Below, piece by piece: positions 28,216 to 37,204 of a stretch of 64,000 nt of DNA; position 1 is the stretch's first letter; each line of letters starts with the position of its first letter. The DNA lies in contig NZ_KB217478.1 in assembly GCF_000331305.1 (NCBI RefSeq), forward strand, positions 4,552,296 to 4,616,295, in the 5' to 3' direction. The position numbers and the translations under genes were made by a program. Source of the stretch: Calothrix sp. PCC 7103 (GTDB taxonomy: Bacteria > Cyanobacteriota > Cyanobacteriia > Cyanobacteriales > Nostocaceae). Below the pieces are notes generated by a model, which saw only the letters and a program-made list of their open reading frames with translations, searched no databases and was not told the DNA's origin.

Positions 28216-29196
28216 ATGTTTCCCATCCATCGCCCTCGTCGTTTGCGTACTCATTCTCAATTACGCCGAATGGTACGTGAAACAGTTTTAACGACAAACG
28301 ATTTAATTTACCCATTATTTGCTGTACCGGGCGAAGGAATAGCAAAAGAAGTTAAATCGATGCCAGGAGTCTATCAGCTTTCGGTTGATAAAATCGTAGA
28401 GGAAGCAAAAGAAGTTTATGATTTAGGAATTCCAGCAATTATATTATTTGGGATTCCAGCAGATAAAGATGTTGATGCTACAGGGGCATGGCATGATTGT
28501 GGCATGATACAAAAAGCTGCAACAGCCGTAAAATCAGCAGTTCCCGATTTGATAGTAATCGCTGATACTTGTTTGTGCGAGTATACAAATCATGGGCATT
28601 GTGGTTACTTGCAAGTTGGTGATTTAAGCGGAAGGGTACTTAATGACCCTACATTAGAGTTATTAAAGAAAACAGCCGTATCTCAAGCCAAAGCTGGCGC
28701 CGACATTATAGCTCCTTCGGGAATGATGGATGGGTTTGTGCAAGCTATACGTAGTGGTTTAGACGAAGCTGGTTTTATTGACACACCAATATTATCCTAC
28801 GCAGCAAAATACGCATCAGCATACTATGGCCCATTCCGTGATGCTGCTGAGTCCGCACCACAATTTGGCGACCGTAGAACATATCAAATGGACCCAGGTA
28901 ACGCGCGTGAAGCGATAAAAGAAATTCAACTCGACGTTGCTGAAGGCGCCGATATGCTAATGGTAAAACCAGCATTAGCGTACATGGATATTATTTGGCG
29001 TGTAAAAGAAGCCAGTAACCTACCAGTTGCAGCATACAACGTCTCTGGTGAGTACGCGATGGTAAAAGCTGCCGCCTTAAACGGTTGGATTGACGAACAG
29101 CGCGTAGTCATGGAAACCCTAACCAGCTTCAAACGCGCAGGTGCAGACTTAATACTGACTTATCACGCCAAAGATGCCGCACGGTGGTTAAGTTAA
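28216..29196 (+). CDS. hemB: Delta-aminolevulinic acid dehydratase (porphobilinogen synthase)
   Basis: 326 residues. Condenses two 5-aminolevulinate molecules to porphobilinogen for haem, chlorophyll, bilins and cobalamin. The two active-site lysines are in [17 protein letters not shown] and [13 protein letters not shown]. The metal-binding stretch [14 protein letters not shown] keeps the three cysteines of zinc-type enzymes. Length is standard. A terminator hairpin follows. Confidence 0.98.
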   Translation: MFPIHRPRRLRTHSQLRRMVRETVLTTNDLIYPLFAVPGEGIAKEVKSMPGVYQLSVDKIVEEAKEVYDLGIPAIILFGIPADKDVDATGAWHDCGMIQKAATAVKSAVPDLIVIADTCLCEYTNHGHCGYLQVGDLSGRVLNDPTLELLKKTAVSQAKAGADIIAPSGMMDGFVQAIRSGLDEAGFIDTPILSYAAKYASAYYGPFRDAAESAPQFGDRRTYQMDPGNAREAIKEIQLDVAEGADMLMVKPALAYMDIIWRVKEASNLPVAAYNVSGEYAMVKAAALNGWIDEQRVVMETLTSFKRAGADLILTYHAKDAARWLS

Positions 29197-29218
29197 AAGT
29201 TGAAAGTGCTGAGTGTAG

Positions 29219-29238
29219 AGACGCGATTTATCGCGTCT
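29219..29238 (+). terminator. Hairpin after hemB
   Basis: 8-bp stem AGACGCGA / TCGCGTCT with loop ttta, 22 nt after the hemB stop. It belongs to the GTAGAGACGCGA repeat type also seen at 47.0 kb. Confidence 0.6.
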
Positions 29239-29647
29239 TCATTGGTACGCTTTTGTAGGGATGTAGTTAATTGCTTAATTGCATCTTCACACAAGTGCAT
29301 TACTTTTTATATATTCCATGAGTAAGAAATTACTTACACTGTTTGCAGATGACAGTGTAATCGTATATGAAATAATATAGATAGATACAATATTTCAGTT
29401 TGCAATATTTGTTAGTAGGTGTCTTTACAAAGCATCTGCTGGCATGTATTCGTGTCTACCAGCTTTGCGCTGTGGATACTTTGTCAATTTATAGTTTTAA
29501 ATTTAGGCTAGGTAATATCCGAAGCTTTAAAATAAACTATGTAACTATCCTAATTAGATAGATACTTAAAATGGCTAGAAGCAAATAGCCTTGAATTGAA
29601 AGTGAAATCAGGTAAATCTATAATTAGTACAAAGGGAGCATTGAGAT
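29239..29647. other. Intergenic region before the XRE-type gene
   Basis: About 410 bp of AT-rich sequence with no ORF; presumably the promoter region of the XRE-type gene. Nothing else recognised. Confidence 0.4.
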
Positions 29648-29956
29648 ATGGATATGCAAGTTCTGAGAGAACGGGCAGGGTTAAGTCGCGCGGAAGTAGC
29701 CTTCAGACTTGCAATTAGCGAAACCAGTGTTCGTAACTGGGAAGCTGGACGTACTGAACCGACCATGACACCAAAGAAATATTTAGACGCGCTGCGACTA
29801 TTTAAATGCACCCCTGAAGAATTAGCGGCAGCAAGCGAAAAATCTATTAATCAACGACATAAGCGCAAACCTGGAAGACCAAGGCGTTTTCCTGATACTC
29901 AAATCAGCCAGGTACCACAAACTATGGCTTTAACTGATACCCCTGTTTTATATTAG
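29648..29956 (+). CDS. XRE-type helix-turn-helix DNA-binding protein
   Basis: 102 residues. An HTH_3/XRE domain covers residues 3-58 (LRERAGLSRAEVAFRLAISE, then TSVRNWEAGRTEPTM). A basic stretch RHKRKPGRPRRF resembling an AT-hook follows. It probably acts as a small transcription regulator, with no visible effector domain. AAGGGAG precedes the start. Convergent with coaR. Confidence 0.85.
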   Translation: MDMQVLRERAGLSRAEVAFRLAISETSVRNWEAGRTEPTMTPKKYLDALRLFKCTPEELAAASEKSINQRHKRKPGRPRRFPDTQISQVPQTMALTDTPVLY

Positions 29957-30019
29957 TACTCCATTTTTTCAATTCGATAAAATGTAGCATAGGCATCCTT
30001 GCCCGTCCCTAAAACCAAC

Positions 30020-31129
30020 CTACATGTTTTTGAGATAACAATGGCAATGGGGCTTCTCAATTAATGATTCAATTAGCGCATTTAATGCCACTGCTGCAAG
30101 TAATCCACCACCATTTATACCTACAGTTGTAATATACTCAACACCAGAACGTATAAGGCGCCGTTTTGCAGCAGGTGCATGACTAAAACCAATTGGCATT
30201 CCAATAATTAAAGCTGGTTGAAGTTGCTTTTTCTCGACTAAATTACAAATTGATATTAAAACCGATGGTGCATAACCTACTACTAATATGCATCCTGGAG
30301 TTGCCTGCTGTAATTTTTCCTGCCATTTTATCGATGAACAGTATTCTTGTTCAACTTCTGTAAAACTGGTAATATGAGGGTCATCGATAAGAGTGGTAAA
30401 GAAGGCGCCTAGATGTGCAGCGCGAGCTTGGTCAATACCAGCATAAACCGCTGGAACATCGACAATAATCTCACATTTATTTTGAATAGCACTGCGACTT
30501 GATGCAATTGCGTTTTGACTCCAGCGCACAAAGTCTACTAAAGTAACATCACCAGAAGCTATTACTAATTTTGATAATAAATCTACTTCTATTTGTGAAC
30601 GTGCAGGTAATGGTAGTAACTGCTGTAATGATTCATTAAAGTCTTCAGGATGAGCATCGGTTGCTGCATCCAAACCATCCCAAAGTTGTTCGAGTTGTTC
30701 CAAAGAAGCACTCGTTTCTACTTCTAACTGTTGTAATTGTAACAACGCTTCAGCTTGCACGTTTAAACATGAATGGTCTCTACCGAGTAAACCTTCTAAT
30801 GCGCTTGCTGTTTGCCGCAGTTTAGTTAACTGTTGCATCACTGACCGATATTGCTGCTGTAAACTATCAAGTAAATCATTACTCAACGGCGCCTTTGAGC
30901 CAGGTTGTAGTAATTTACGAATATGGTCAAGTTGAAAACCTTGTGATTTGAGAGCTACGATTCGTCGTAAGTGCTGAATATCTTTATCTGTATATAAGCG
31001 GTAGTTGCTTTGAGACCTTGATGCTTCAGGTAGTAATCCTAGTTTGTGATAGTGTCTCACCATCCTTGGAGTTAAACCACCACCTACTTGTTCTGTTAAT
31101 TCTTTGATTGTTAAATTTTGCGCGCGCAT
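30020..31129 (-). CDS. coaR: Cobalt-responsive MerR-type regulator with precorrin isomerase domain
   Basis: 369 residues: an N-terminal MerR helix-turn-helix (about 1-75, LTPRMVRHYHKLGLLPEASR), a coiled-coil linker, and a C-terminal domain like precorrin-8X methylmutase (CbiC/CobH, about 170-358). It ends in Cys-His-Cys (362-364), as in Synechocystis CoaR, where this motif is needed to sense cobalt. It should activate the cobalt exporter gene coaT. Here coaT lies 1 kb away with a toxin-antitoxin pair between. Two GGCGCC sites fall in the C-terminal half and one near the middle. Confidence 0.93.
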   Translation of the reverse strand: MRAQNLTIKELTEQVGGGLTPRMVRHYHKLGLLPEASRSQSNYRLYTDKDIQHLRRIVALKSQGFQLDHIRKLLQPGSKAPLSNDLLDSLQQQYRSVMQQLTKLRQTASALEGLLGRDHSCLNVQAEALLQLQQLEVETSASLEQLEQLWDGLDAATDAHPEDFNESLQQLLPLPARSQIEVDLLSKLVIASGDVTLVDFVRWSQNAIASSRSAIQNKCEIIVDVPAVYAGIDQARAAHLGAFFTTLIDDPHITSFTEVEQEYCSSIKWQEKLQQATPGCILVVGYAPSVLISICNLVEKKQLQPALIIGMPIGFSHAPAAKRRLIRSGVEYITTVGINGGGLLAAVALNALIESLIEKPHCHCYLKNM

Positions 31130-31204
31130 TGAAAATATTTACCATTGTGCGACAGAAGACTTTCTTTTAGGTTACTCAATGCGGTGACAAAATGGCACCA
31201 TTAA

Positions 31205-31220
31205 GTTATAATAATATAAC
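31205..31220 (+). promoter_or_regulatory. Candidate autoregulatory operator of the toxin-antitoxin pair
   Basis: Perfect inverted repeat GTTATA-ATAA-TATAAC, 17 bp before the antitoxin ATG and overlapping a likely -10 region. DUF1778 antitoxins are ribbon-helix-helix proteins that bind such palindromes. Confidence 0.55.
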
Positions 31221-31237
31221 ATTAAGTTTAATTAGAT

Positions 31238-31525
31238 ATGCTTAACAGTCACGAAAATACGGTTCGGGTGACAGCTAGAATTCCTGCAAGCGTTCAAGAA
31301 ACATTACAAGAAGCAGCAGAATTATCTGGCGCAACATTAAATCAGTTTATTGTTCAGGCAGCATTGAAAGAAGCAAAAAAAATCATTGAAGATGAACGAG
31401 TTATAGTTTTATCTGAGAGTGATGCTGATAAAGTGTTTAGTTTAATTGAGAATCCCCCACCACCTAATGCCTATCTAAAAGCTGCGATGAAAAAACATAA
31501 GGAATTGTTAGGTGAGACTATTTGA
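31238..31525 (+). CDS. DUF1778 (TacA-like) antitoxin
   Basis: 95 residues. The ribbon-helix-helix domain is residues 5-50 (VRVTARIPASVQETLQEAAE, then LSGATLNQFIVQAAL). The C-terminal part (ESDADKVFSLIENPPPPN) matches the toxin-neutralising region of TacA-type antitoxins. It probably neutralises the GNAT toxin encoded by the next gene, whose start it overlaps by 14 nt, and represses its own promoter. The pair sits between coaR and coaT. Confidence 0.9.
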   Translation: MLNSHENTVRVTARIPASVQETLQEAAELSGATLNQFIVQAALKEAKKIIEDERVIVLSESDADKVFSLIENPPPPNAYLKAAMKKHKELLGETI

Positions 31526-32015
31526 ACTGCTAGATAAACATCATGACCGCGATGGTTTTGATTGCGGTAGTGAAGCTCTCAATAGATTCCTTAAGCAGAC
31601 TGCAAGGCAGCATATTCAAAAAGGAATTTCTCGTACTTTTGTCTTTGTTGATACAAACCAGCCTGAAAAAATAATTGGTTTCTTCACTTTGACTTTATGT
31701 GAAATTCGTGTGGAAAAACTTCCATTGCGGTTTAACAAAAAATATCCTCGAATCATACCTAGTTTAAAACTTGCAAGACTGGCTGTTAATACAGCTAATC
31801 AGCGACAAGGAATTGGGCAAGCTCTTTTGTTTGAAGCGATGAAGCGTGCTTTGGTTGTAGCGGAAAATGCTAGAGGTATTGGATTGTTTGTTGATGCTAA
31901 AGATGAATTTGCCAGAACTTACTACGAACGTTATGGCTTTATTAATCTACAAAATACTCCATTAGAACTATTTTTGCCTTTGTCAACAATTATGGAAATG
32001 CTTAACCAACAATAG
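31512..32015 (+). CDS. GNAT acetyltransferase toxin (TacT-like)
   Basis: 167 residues with GTG start. The opening HHDRDGFDCGSEALNRFLKQ and the core LARLAVNTANQRQGIGQALL (acetyl-CoA binding) match the TacT/AtaT toxin group. These acetylate the amino group of charged tRNAs and stop translation. The end TYYERYGFINL with a conserved Tyr is intact. Overlaps the DUF1778 antitoxin gene. No frameshift is seen, so the system looks functional. Confidence 0.9.
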   Translation: MRLFELLDKHHDRDGFDCGSEALNRFLKQTARQHIQKGISRTFVFVDTNQPEKIIGFFTLTLCEIRVEKLPLRFNKKYPRIIPSLKLARLAVNTANQRQGIGQALLFEAMKRALVVAENARGIGLFVDAKDEFARTYYERYGFINLQNTPLELFLPLSTIMEMLNQQ

Positions 32016-32067
32016 TCCAGGTTTTACCTCTTTCCGTACAGGATAAAAAATATTTTTAGTCTTATAG

Positions 32068-32100
32068 CTTGACATTGACATTAATGTCAAGGTTTAGGGT
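32068..32100 (+). promoter_or_regulatory. Candidate CoaR operator and coaT promoter
   Basis: Perfect 9-bp inverted repeat CTTGACATT-gacatt-AATGTCAAG (32068-32091). It contains TTGACA as a -35 box, with TAGGGT (32095-32100) 20 bp downstream as the -10. A 20-bp spacer with a palindrome inside is the hallmark of promoters activated by MerR-type regulators. It lies 33 bp before coaT and after the toxin gene. Confidence 0.75.
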
Positions 32101-32132
32101 GAGTAGAGGAAATATATTGCTCTACCACTGTT

Positions 32133-34067
32133 ATGACTAGCTATTCTTTTACAAAACTTGATATTAGGCGCCTGACTGCCGAACACCCAGATGCTGTAGC
32201 TGCGGGTTGTTGTGCTTTATTTCTACTCTTTGGTTGGCTTGGTCTTTATTTTGGTTGGGTTGGGTTAGCTTTACTGCTGTTGCCTGTTGCTTATGTGGTG
32301 GGTGGATATGCGAGTGCGAAGGAAGGTTTGACGACGCTTGTTAAAGAAAAAGAGTTTGATGTTGATTTATTAATGATTGTTGCTGCACTCGGCGCCGCTG
32401 CTTTAGGTTTATGGAAGCGTGAGTATCATTTAATTGTTGATGGTGCTGTGCTAATTTTAATTTTTGCTATTAGTGGCGCCTTGGAAGGTTACGCAATGGC
32501 AAGAACTAACCGCGCTATCACTGGTTTGATGCGTTTAACCCCTGATACCGCAAGGGTTATTTCGCGTGGTCAAGAAAAACAGATTGCTATAAATCAATTA
32601 CAAATTGGCGATAAGTTATTAGTTAAACCAGGTGAATTAATTCCTACTGACAGTGTAATAACTGAAGGTGCTAGTAATTTAAATGAAGCTTCGATTACGG
32701 GTGAATCTTTACCAGTAGAAAAAACTATTGGAGATTACGTTTATGCTGGCACAATTAATGGTACTGGTGCATTAGTCGTTGAAGTATACCAACCACCTGA
32801 AAGTAGTTTAATTCAAAGAGTAATTCGTTTGGTTGAACAGGCACAAAATGAGGCGCCTGCTTCACAGTTGTTTATCGAACGGTTTGAGCGCGCTTATGCC
32901 AAAGTAATTATTCTATGTGGAATAGTATTGATGACTGTACCGTCAATATTTTTGAATCAAGACTGGGAAACTACTATTTATCGCGCACTGATTTTTTTAG
33001 TGGTTGCTTCTCCATGTGCTTTGATGGCAGCAATCATGCCCGCTTTATTATCTGGTATTGCCACAGGTGCCCGCAACGGTATTTTGTTTAAAAGTGGTGC
33101 CGATTTAGAAATGGTTGGCAAGGTCAGAGCAGTAGCTTTCGATAAAACAGGTACTCTTACTACCGGGCAACCACGTGTCCAAGAAATTATACCCTCAGAT
33201 AGATGTAATGTAAATAGTTTATTAATAGTAGCGGCTGCGGTTGAAAGTTTTTCAGAACATCCAATTGGACAAGCTATTGTTACCTATGGCAATGATAATC
33301 AATTAGATATTCCATCTGCAACAAATGTAGTAGCACATACAGGTTTTGGAATTAGTGGTGAAGTTAACTCGCAACAGGTTTTAGTAGGAAAAGTAAGTTT
33401 TATACAAGCACAAACGGACATACTTATAAACCAAGACTTGATAGAGCATAGTACACGTCTTGAAACAGAAGGTAAAACAACTGTTTGGGTAGCAATGAAT
33501 AACCAAATACTTGGAATTATTGCAGTTGCGGATACTGTTCGTACAGAAGCAGCAATAATGGTAAAGCGTTTGAGAAAATTAGGCGCCGAAATTATTATGT
33601 TAACAGGCGATAATCAACGCACTGCTTCATATGTAGCCCAGCAACTAGGTATAAAAGAAGTATATGCCTCACTGTTACCTGAAGATAAAGTAACCGTGAT
33701 TAAACGTTTACAACGAGAATATAAAACAGTTGCAATGGTAGGTGATGGAATTAATGATGCACCTGCACTTGCTACCGCATCAGTTGGTATTGCAATGGGT
33801 GTGGCAGGTAGTGATGTTGCTCTAGAAACTGCTGATATTGTTTTAATGGCTGATAAGTTAGAAAAATTGGTTGTAGCTATTGAGTTGGGTAAACGTGCAA
33901 TACGGGTAGTTAAACAAAATATTGCGTTTGCACTTACATCTGTTCTAATACTATTAGTGATTAATTTTACTGTTGGTATTACTTTACCTTTAAGTGTGGT
34001 TGGACATGAGGGTTCTACAGTACTTGTAACTTTAAGTGGGTTACGATTGTTAAAGAATAGGTACTAA
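32133..34067 (+). CDS. coaT: Cobalt-exporting P-type ATPase (P1B-4 type)
   Basis: 644 residues, without an N-terminal CXXC metal domain. It has the phosphorylation motif DKTGTLTTG (Asp337), the actuator TGES, and the hinge GDGINDAPA. The transmembrane metal motif is Ser-Pro-Cys (293-295) instead of CPC, with HEGSTVLVTLSGLRLL near the end; both mark P1B-4 pumps such as Synechocystis CoaT. It exports Co2+ (perhaps also Zn2+) from the cytoplasm. Its promoter carries the candidate CoaR site. It overlaps the convergent downstream gene by 4 nt. Confidence 0.92.
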   Translation: MTSYSFTKLDIRRLTAEHPDAVAAGCCALFLLFGWLGLYFGWVGLALLLLPVAYVVGGYASAKEGLTTLVKEKEFDVDLLMIVAALGAAALGLWKREYHLIVDGAVLILIFAISGALEGYAMARTNRAITGLMRLTPDTARVISRGQEKQIAINQLQIGDKLLVKPGELIPTDSVITEGASNLNEASITGESLPVEKTIGDYVYAGTINGTGALVVEVYQPPESSLIQRVIRLVEQAQNEAPASQLFIERFERAYAKVIILCGIVLMTVPSIFLNQDWETTIYRALIFLVVASPCALMAAIMPALLSGIATGARNGILFKSGADLEMVGKVRAVAFDKTGTLTTGQPRVQEIIPSDRCNVNSLLIVAAAVESFSEHPIGQAIVTYGNDNQLDIPSATNVVAHTGFGISGEVNSQQVLVGKVSFIQAQTDILINQDLIEHSTRLETEGKTTVWVAMNNQILGIIAVADTVRTEAAIMVKRLRKLGAEIIMLTGDNQRTASYVAQQLGIKEVYASLLPEDKVTVIKRLQREYKTVAMVGDGINDAPALATASVGIAMGVAGSDVALETADIVLMADKLEKLVVAIELGKRAIRVVKQNIAFALTSVLILLVINFTVGITLPLSVVGHEGSTVLVTLSGLRLLKNRY

Positions 34068-34648
34068 TGTTTATAGCGTACAATTGCTTGTTGTTGTAGA
34101 AACGAATTGAGGCAATTATTGTTGAGAGTTAATATTTGACAAACTTCTCTAACCTCAGAAGCTCCAATAATCACACGAACTCTTAAACCGTATTCAGTTC
34201 GATATACTTCGTATATAAAAGGTTTCTCCGCGTCAGCAGTTAAGGCGCCTGCAAAAATAGGTGTTGTACAAATTATTGCTTTGGAAGAAGGTGGTACGTA
34301 GTAATCAACAAAAAAATCTGGGTCTTTTAAGTTTTGTGTCCAGCCGCTAACAACTGGTTCAGAATGCCATGTTAAACAGTTTGCATCTACTCCTTTGTCA
34401 TTATTGAAACCTTCTTGAACTACAACTTTCTGGGCAATTTTCTGAGTCGAACTCTGTTGCAATGCTTTTAATGGGTCGTTTTGAAACTGCGCTTCAAAGT
34501 GTTTGACTAAACTTTCAACTTTAACAATACGCGCTCGTATTATACTAGTGAAGAGACATACGTATACAATAAGTAAAAACCCTCCACTTAACATTGCTGC
34601 CAGAAGTAGTAACCTTTTTGGGGAAATAGATTTTATCTTAATTTTCAT
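34064..34648 (-). CDS. Membrane-anchored protein of unknown function
   Basis: 194 residues: a basic N-terminus, one membrane helix (about 13-36, LLLLAAMLSGGFLLIVYVCL), then a predicted periplasmic or lumenal domain with four cysteines that could pair (CLTW, ICTTP, VCQIL, NNCLNS). I do not recognise the family. It is convergent with coaT, with the ends overlapping by 4 nt. Confidence 0.65.
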   Translation of the reverse strand: MKIKIKSISPKRLLLLAAMLSGGFLLIVYVCLFTSIIRARIVKVESLVKHFEAQFQNDPLKALQQSSTQKIAQKVVVQEGFNNDKGVDANCLTWHSEPVVSGWTQNLKDPDFFVDYYVPPSSKAIICTTPIFAGALTADAEKPFIYEVYRTEYGLRVRVIIGASEVREVCQILTLNNNCLNSFLQQQAIVRYKH

Positions 34649-34752
34649 TTGTTGTAGGACTTACGATATTGTTACAATTACAGGTGCCTGAAATAAAACC
34701 AGCTTTCAAGCGCGATTTTGAATAAATAAATAAAATTACATAAGGGGAAATT

Positions 34753-35115
34753 TTGGCTCGTAAGTGTTTTATTATTGAAATGGGAATGGGAATTGACCAG
34801 CATGGTCAGGAACCAACGGTTGCAGCAGCTAGAGCAGTAAGGAATGCAATAGCTAATAATGCTTTACTTGGTGTTTGGGATGTGGCTGGTTTAACTGACC
34901 CAAATCAAATGATAGTCGAAGTACAAGTTGCTGTCCCTTATCCTGAACAAGTTCGTGAAGAGGAAGTTCTAGCTGTGCTGCCATTTGGTCAGAAATCACT
35001 TCGTGTTGAGGATGGTGGTATGGTTGTTCAGGGTCGCGCGATTCCTGTGCTGAACGATAAAAATGATGAGATGTTAATTGCTGTAGCTGCTGTTACAGTT
35101 TATATCGATAATTAA
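34753..35115 (+). CDS. Lin0512 family protein
   Basis: 120 residues with a TTG start placed after AAGGGG. The pattern IIEMGMGIDQHGQEPTVAAA, RAVRNAIANNALLG and the DVAGLTDPNQMIVEVQVAVP stretch match the small, uncharacterised Lin0512 family. There is no membrane segment. Function unknown. Confidence 0.8.
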   Translation: MARKCFIIEMGMGIDQHGQEPTVAAARAVRNAIANNALLGVWDVAGLTDPNQMIVEVQVAVPYPEQVREEEVLAVLPFGQKSLRVEDGGMVVQGRAIPVLNDKNDEMLIAVAAVTVYIDN

Positions 35116-35219
35116 AAATTTTTTATTTTCTTTTTCTACAAGTATCTAGTTATCGTTTCCTCTTTATAAAGCAGATGGTCTAATCGTCTAAAGTTCCATC
35201 TTCTTGACACGGGGGTTCG

Positions 35220-35657
35220 GTGAGAGTTTATTTTATTGCGCTGGGAATTTGTTTACTAACTTTTGCAAAAGTTAGTACGTTGACTTGTGAGCGTGCATTC
35301 GTTAAAGATGATAAATGTCAGATTGTTAAGCACGGGTTTTTATGGTCTGAAGAAAAGAATATTCCTGTTGACCAGTTGAAAGGTGCCCGTATGATAGTTG
35401 GTGGACGTGATATTGATTCGCATACTTACCAAGTTGTTTTGGTAACTGATAATGGAGATATTCCTTTTTCTCCAAATACTAATTTTGGTGATAAGAAGGA
35501 ACAGCAGGAAGCAGCATCTAGAATTGATAGTTTTGCCCGTTCTAGGAATAAAACGTCTTTAGATATAAGTCTCGATGATAGATGGTGGGTTGCTATGGGG
35601 TTAATAAGCCTAACTATTGGTCTGTATCCTTATTTGTTCAGACAAAAGCTTGCTTAA
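35220..35657 (+). CDS. Small membrane protein of unknown function
   Basis: 145 residues with GTG start. An N-terminal hydrophobic segment (3-18) and a C-terminal one (about 124-140, WVAMGLISLTIGLYPYLF) frame a beta-rich middle (CERAFVKDDKCQIVKHGFLW). No family recognised. A 9-bp stem terminator follows. Confidence 0.6.
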   Translation: MRVYFIALGICLLTFAKVSTLTCERAFVKDDKCQIVKHGFLWSEEKNIPVDQLKGARMIVGGRDIDSHTYQVVLVTDNGDIPFSPNTNFGDKKEQQEAASRIDSFARSRNKTSLDISLDDRWWVAMGLISLTIGLYPYLFRQKLA

Positions 35658-35670
35658 ATTTAAGTAATTA

Positions 35671-35700
35671 GATTCCCAAATTACAATTAAATTGGGAATC
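35671..35700. terminator. Hairpin between convergent genes
   Basis: GATTCCCAA / TTGGGAATC stem with a 12-nt loop, followed by TTATCTT on the plus strand. It serves the 35.2-kb gene and possibly comB from the other side. Confidence 0.65.
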
Positions 35701-35724
35701 TTATCTTACTTAGTTTATAAAGAA

Positions 35725-36462
35725 TTATCCGTATTTTTTCAAAACTCCTGGCTCTTGCTGCATTGGTAAAACATCTAAGATATCTGTTTGAGAACAGTAT
35801 TTTAAGTCTTCATGACAATCAAGACGTAGTAAACGCTGTCCATGACTAGCATGATGCAATAACCCTAACAGGTTTTTCTCCCACTGCGAATACAGCGAAA
35901 TTGCACTAATCATTTCATCGTTACCAGCTAGTTTTTCAATGGGTAAGTTCGTGTGCTGACAAACACTGTGGGCAATGGCGCCTGCACACACGGTATCTTC
36001 AAGAGAGTAACTTCCTTCCCAACCTGAACCAACTATCCAAACATTCTCTGGTTCTTTGTCTACAACGTACTTTACTACCGCAGCACGATTAATTAGTGCT
36101 GCGGCGATTACTGCACCAGCATCCTGAATTCTTTGTAAAGTTCGAGTGCCATTAGTAGTGCTAATAAATAAACGCCTTCCTTGTACTAGCTCTGGAGTAC
36201 AATCGAGAGGAGAATTACCTAGCTCAAAACCAGGAACTTTGCCGCCACCCCTTTCTCCAGCACGTAGCCGTTTTTCGGGCTGCCAGTTTTCGCTTTCCTG
36301 TATTAATTTCTCTAAGTCACTAAAGACTTGCACCGCTTCGCCTCCAGCGGCTAAAACTGTGGCTATAGTGCTTGTAGCCCTCAATACATCAACCGCGATA
36401 GCACATTCGGGTACTTCGCTGTTAGGAGCCTGCTCTGGAGTGTGATAAACAAATAGCTTCAC
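35725..36462 (-). CDS. comB: 2-phosphosulfolactate phosphatase family protein
   Basis: 245 residues with GTG start. The ComB signatures [38 protein letters not shown] and [10 protein letters not shown] are intact. In methanogens ComB acts in coenzyme M synthesis; in cyanobacteria the family is conserved but its true substrate is unknown, perhaps a sulfonate phosphate. Monocistronic. Confidence 0.9.
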   Translation of the reverse strand: MKLFVYHTPEQAPNSEVPECAIAVDVLRATSTIATVLAAGGEAVQVFSDLEKLIQESENWQPEKRLRAGERGGGKVPGFELGNSPLDCTPELVQGRRLFISTTNGTRTLQRIQDAGAVIAAALINRAAVVKYVVDKEPENVWIVGSGWEGSYSLEDTVCAGAIAHSVCQHTNLPIEKLAGNDEMISAISLYSQWEKNLLGLLHHASHGQRLLRLDCHEDLKYCSQTDILDVLPMQQEPGVLKKYG

Positions 36463-36782
36463 GCTCTATATACACCTGAATTTTATATTTACTACCGAAT
36501 TTACATTCTAAGCTAGTTGATGTAACCAACTAGAAGCGCAATACCCAAACAATATTGTTATGTAGGATATTACTCATGTATCTACCTTATCTTTGGTTGT
36601 GCTTTGTGCAACTACTTTTGAGCGTCTTGACATGTAACCTAAAAAAAGCAGAAATATACAACGTATACGTTTGAAGTGAATTTGCCTCTGACGATAGTAA
36701 TTTCAAATAGTATGTATAGTACGCTCGTGTTGAGTGGTGAGTGAAATTCAAATTCTAAAACTAAAACAGAATCTATAATTCT
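36463..36782. other. comB-blaI divergent intergenic region
   Basis: 320 bp, AT-rich. It has a direct repeat ATAGTA-tgt-ATAGTA type sequence near 36709-36722 and an inverted repeat AGAAT-ctata-ATTCT at 36768-36782, abutting the blaI-like start. Either could be the regulator's operator, but both are short. Confidence 0.35.
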
Positions 36783-37202
36783 ATGGCGCCTTTACCTGAT
36801 TACCGTCCGAAACAACTTTCAGTTGGTCCACTGGAAGCAGAAATATTAAATATCGTGTGGGAACTCGGTAGCGTTACAGTTAAAGATGTACACGACCGTA
36901 TCTTAGCTGACCCCAACCGCGAATTAGCGTATACTTCTGTTACTACTGTGCTACGTCGTCTGACTGATAAAGGTTGGTTAAAGTGTGATAAGTGTGGACG
37001 TGCATTTTTTTGGCGCCCATTACTTACAAAACAGCAAGCTGAAGTCATTAAAGCCCACGAACAGCTACAGCGATTTCTTGCTATTGGAAATCCTGATATA
37101 ATTGCCGCTTTTGCTGATAGTCTTGATGAAGCGGCTAGCACACAAATTCAAGCAATCGCAAAACGTATACAAGATGCACGTCAAGCAAGAGAGGAACAGT
37201 AA
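36783..37202 (+). CDS. BlaI/MecI family transcriptional repressor
   Basis: 139 residues. The winged helix covers 10-85 (LGPLEAEILNIVWELGSVTV, then SVTTVLRRLTDKGWL). A CDKCG pair (Cys-x-x-Cys) may bind metal. The C-terminal helical part should dimerise and in the family carries the cleavage point. It is 2 bp before an M56 peptidase gene, the classic BlaI-BlaR-type pairing, here without a beta-lactamase. The target genes are unknown. Confidence 0.9.
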   Translation: MAPLPDYRPKQLSVGPLEAEILNIVWELGSVTVKDVHDRILADPNRELAYTSVTTVLRRLTDKGWLKCDKCGRAFFWRPLLTKQQAEVIKAHEQLQRFLAIGNPDIIAAFADSLDEAASTQIQAIAKRIQDARQAREEQ

Positions 37203-37204
37203 TA

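Noticed and set aside
35178-35220. tRNA-like stretch (GGTCTAATCGTCTAAAG ... GGGGGTTCGG)
   Set aside because: It has pieces that look like tRNA-Glu D and T arms, but no acceptor stem, anticodon stem or complete T arm can be formed.
36574-36672. Possible 32-codon hydrophobic frame (starting MYLPYLWLCF) upstream of blaI
   Set aside because: No ribosome site and no recognisable features; likely chance in AT-rich promoter DNA.
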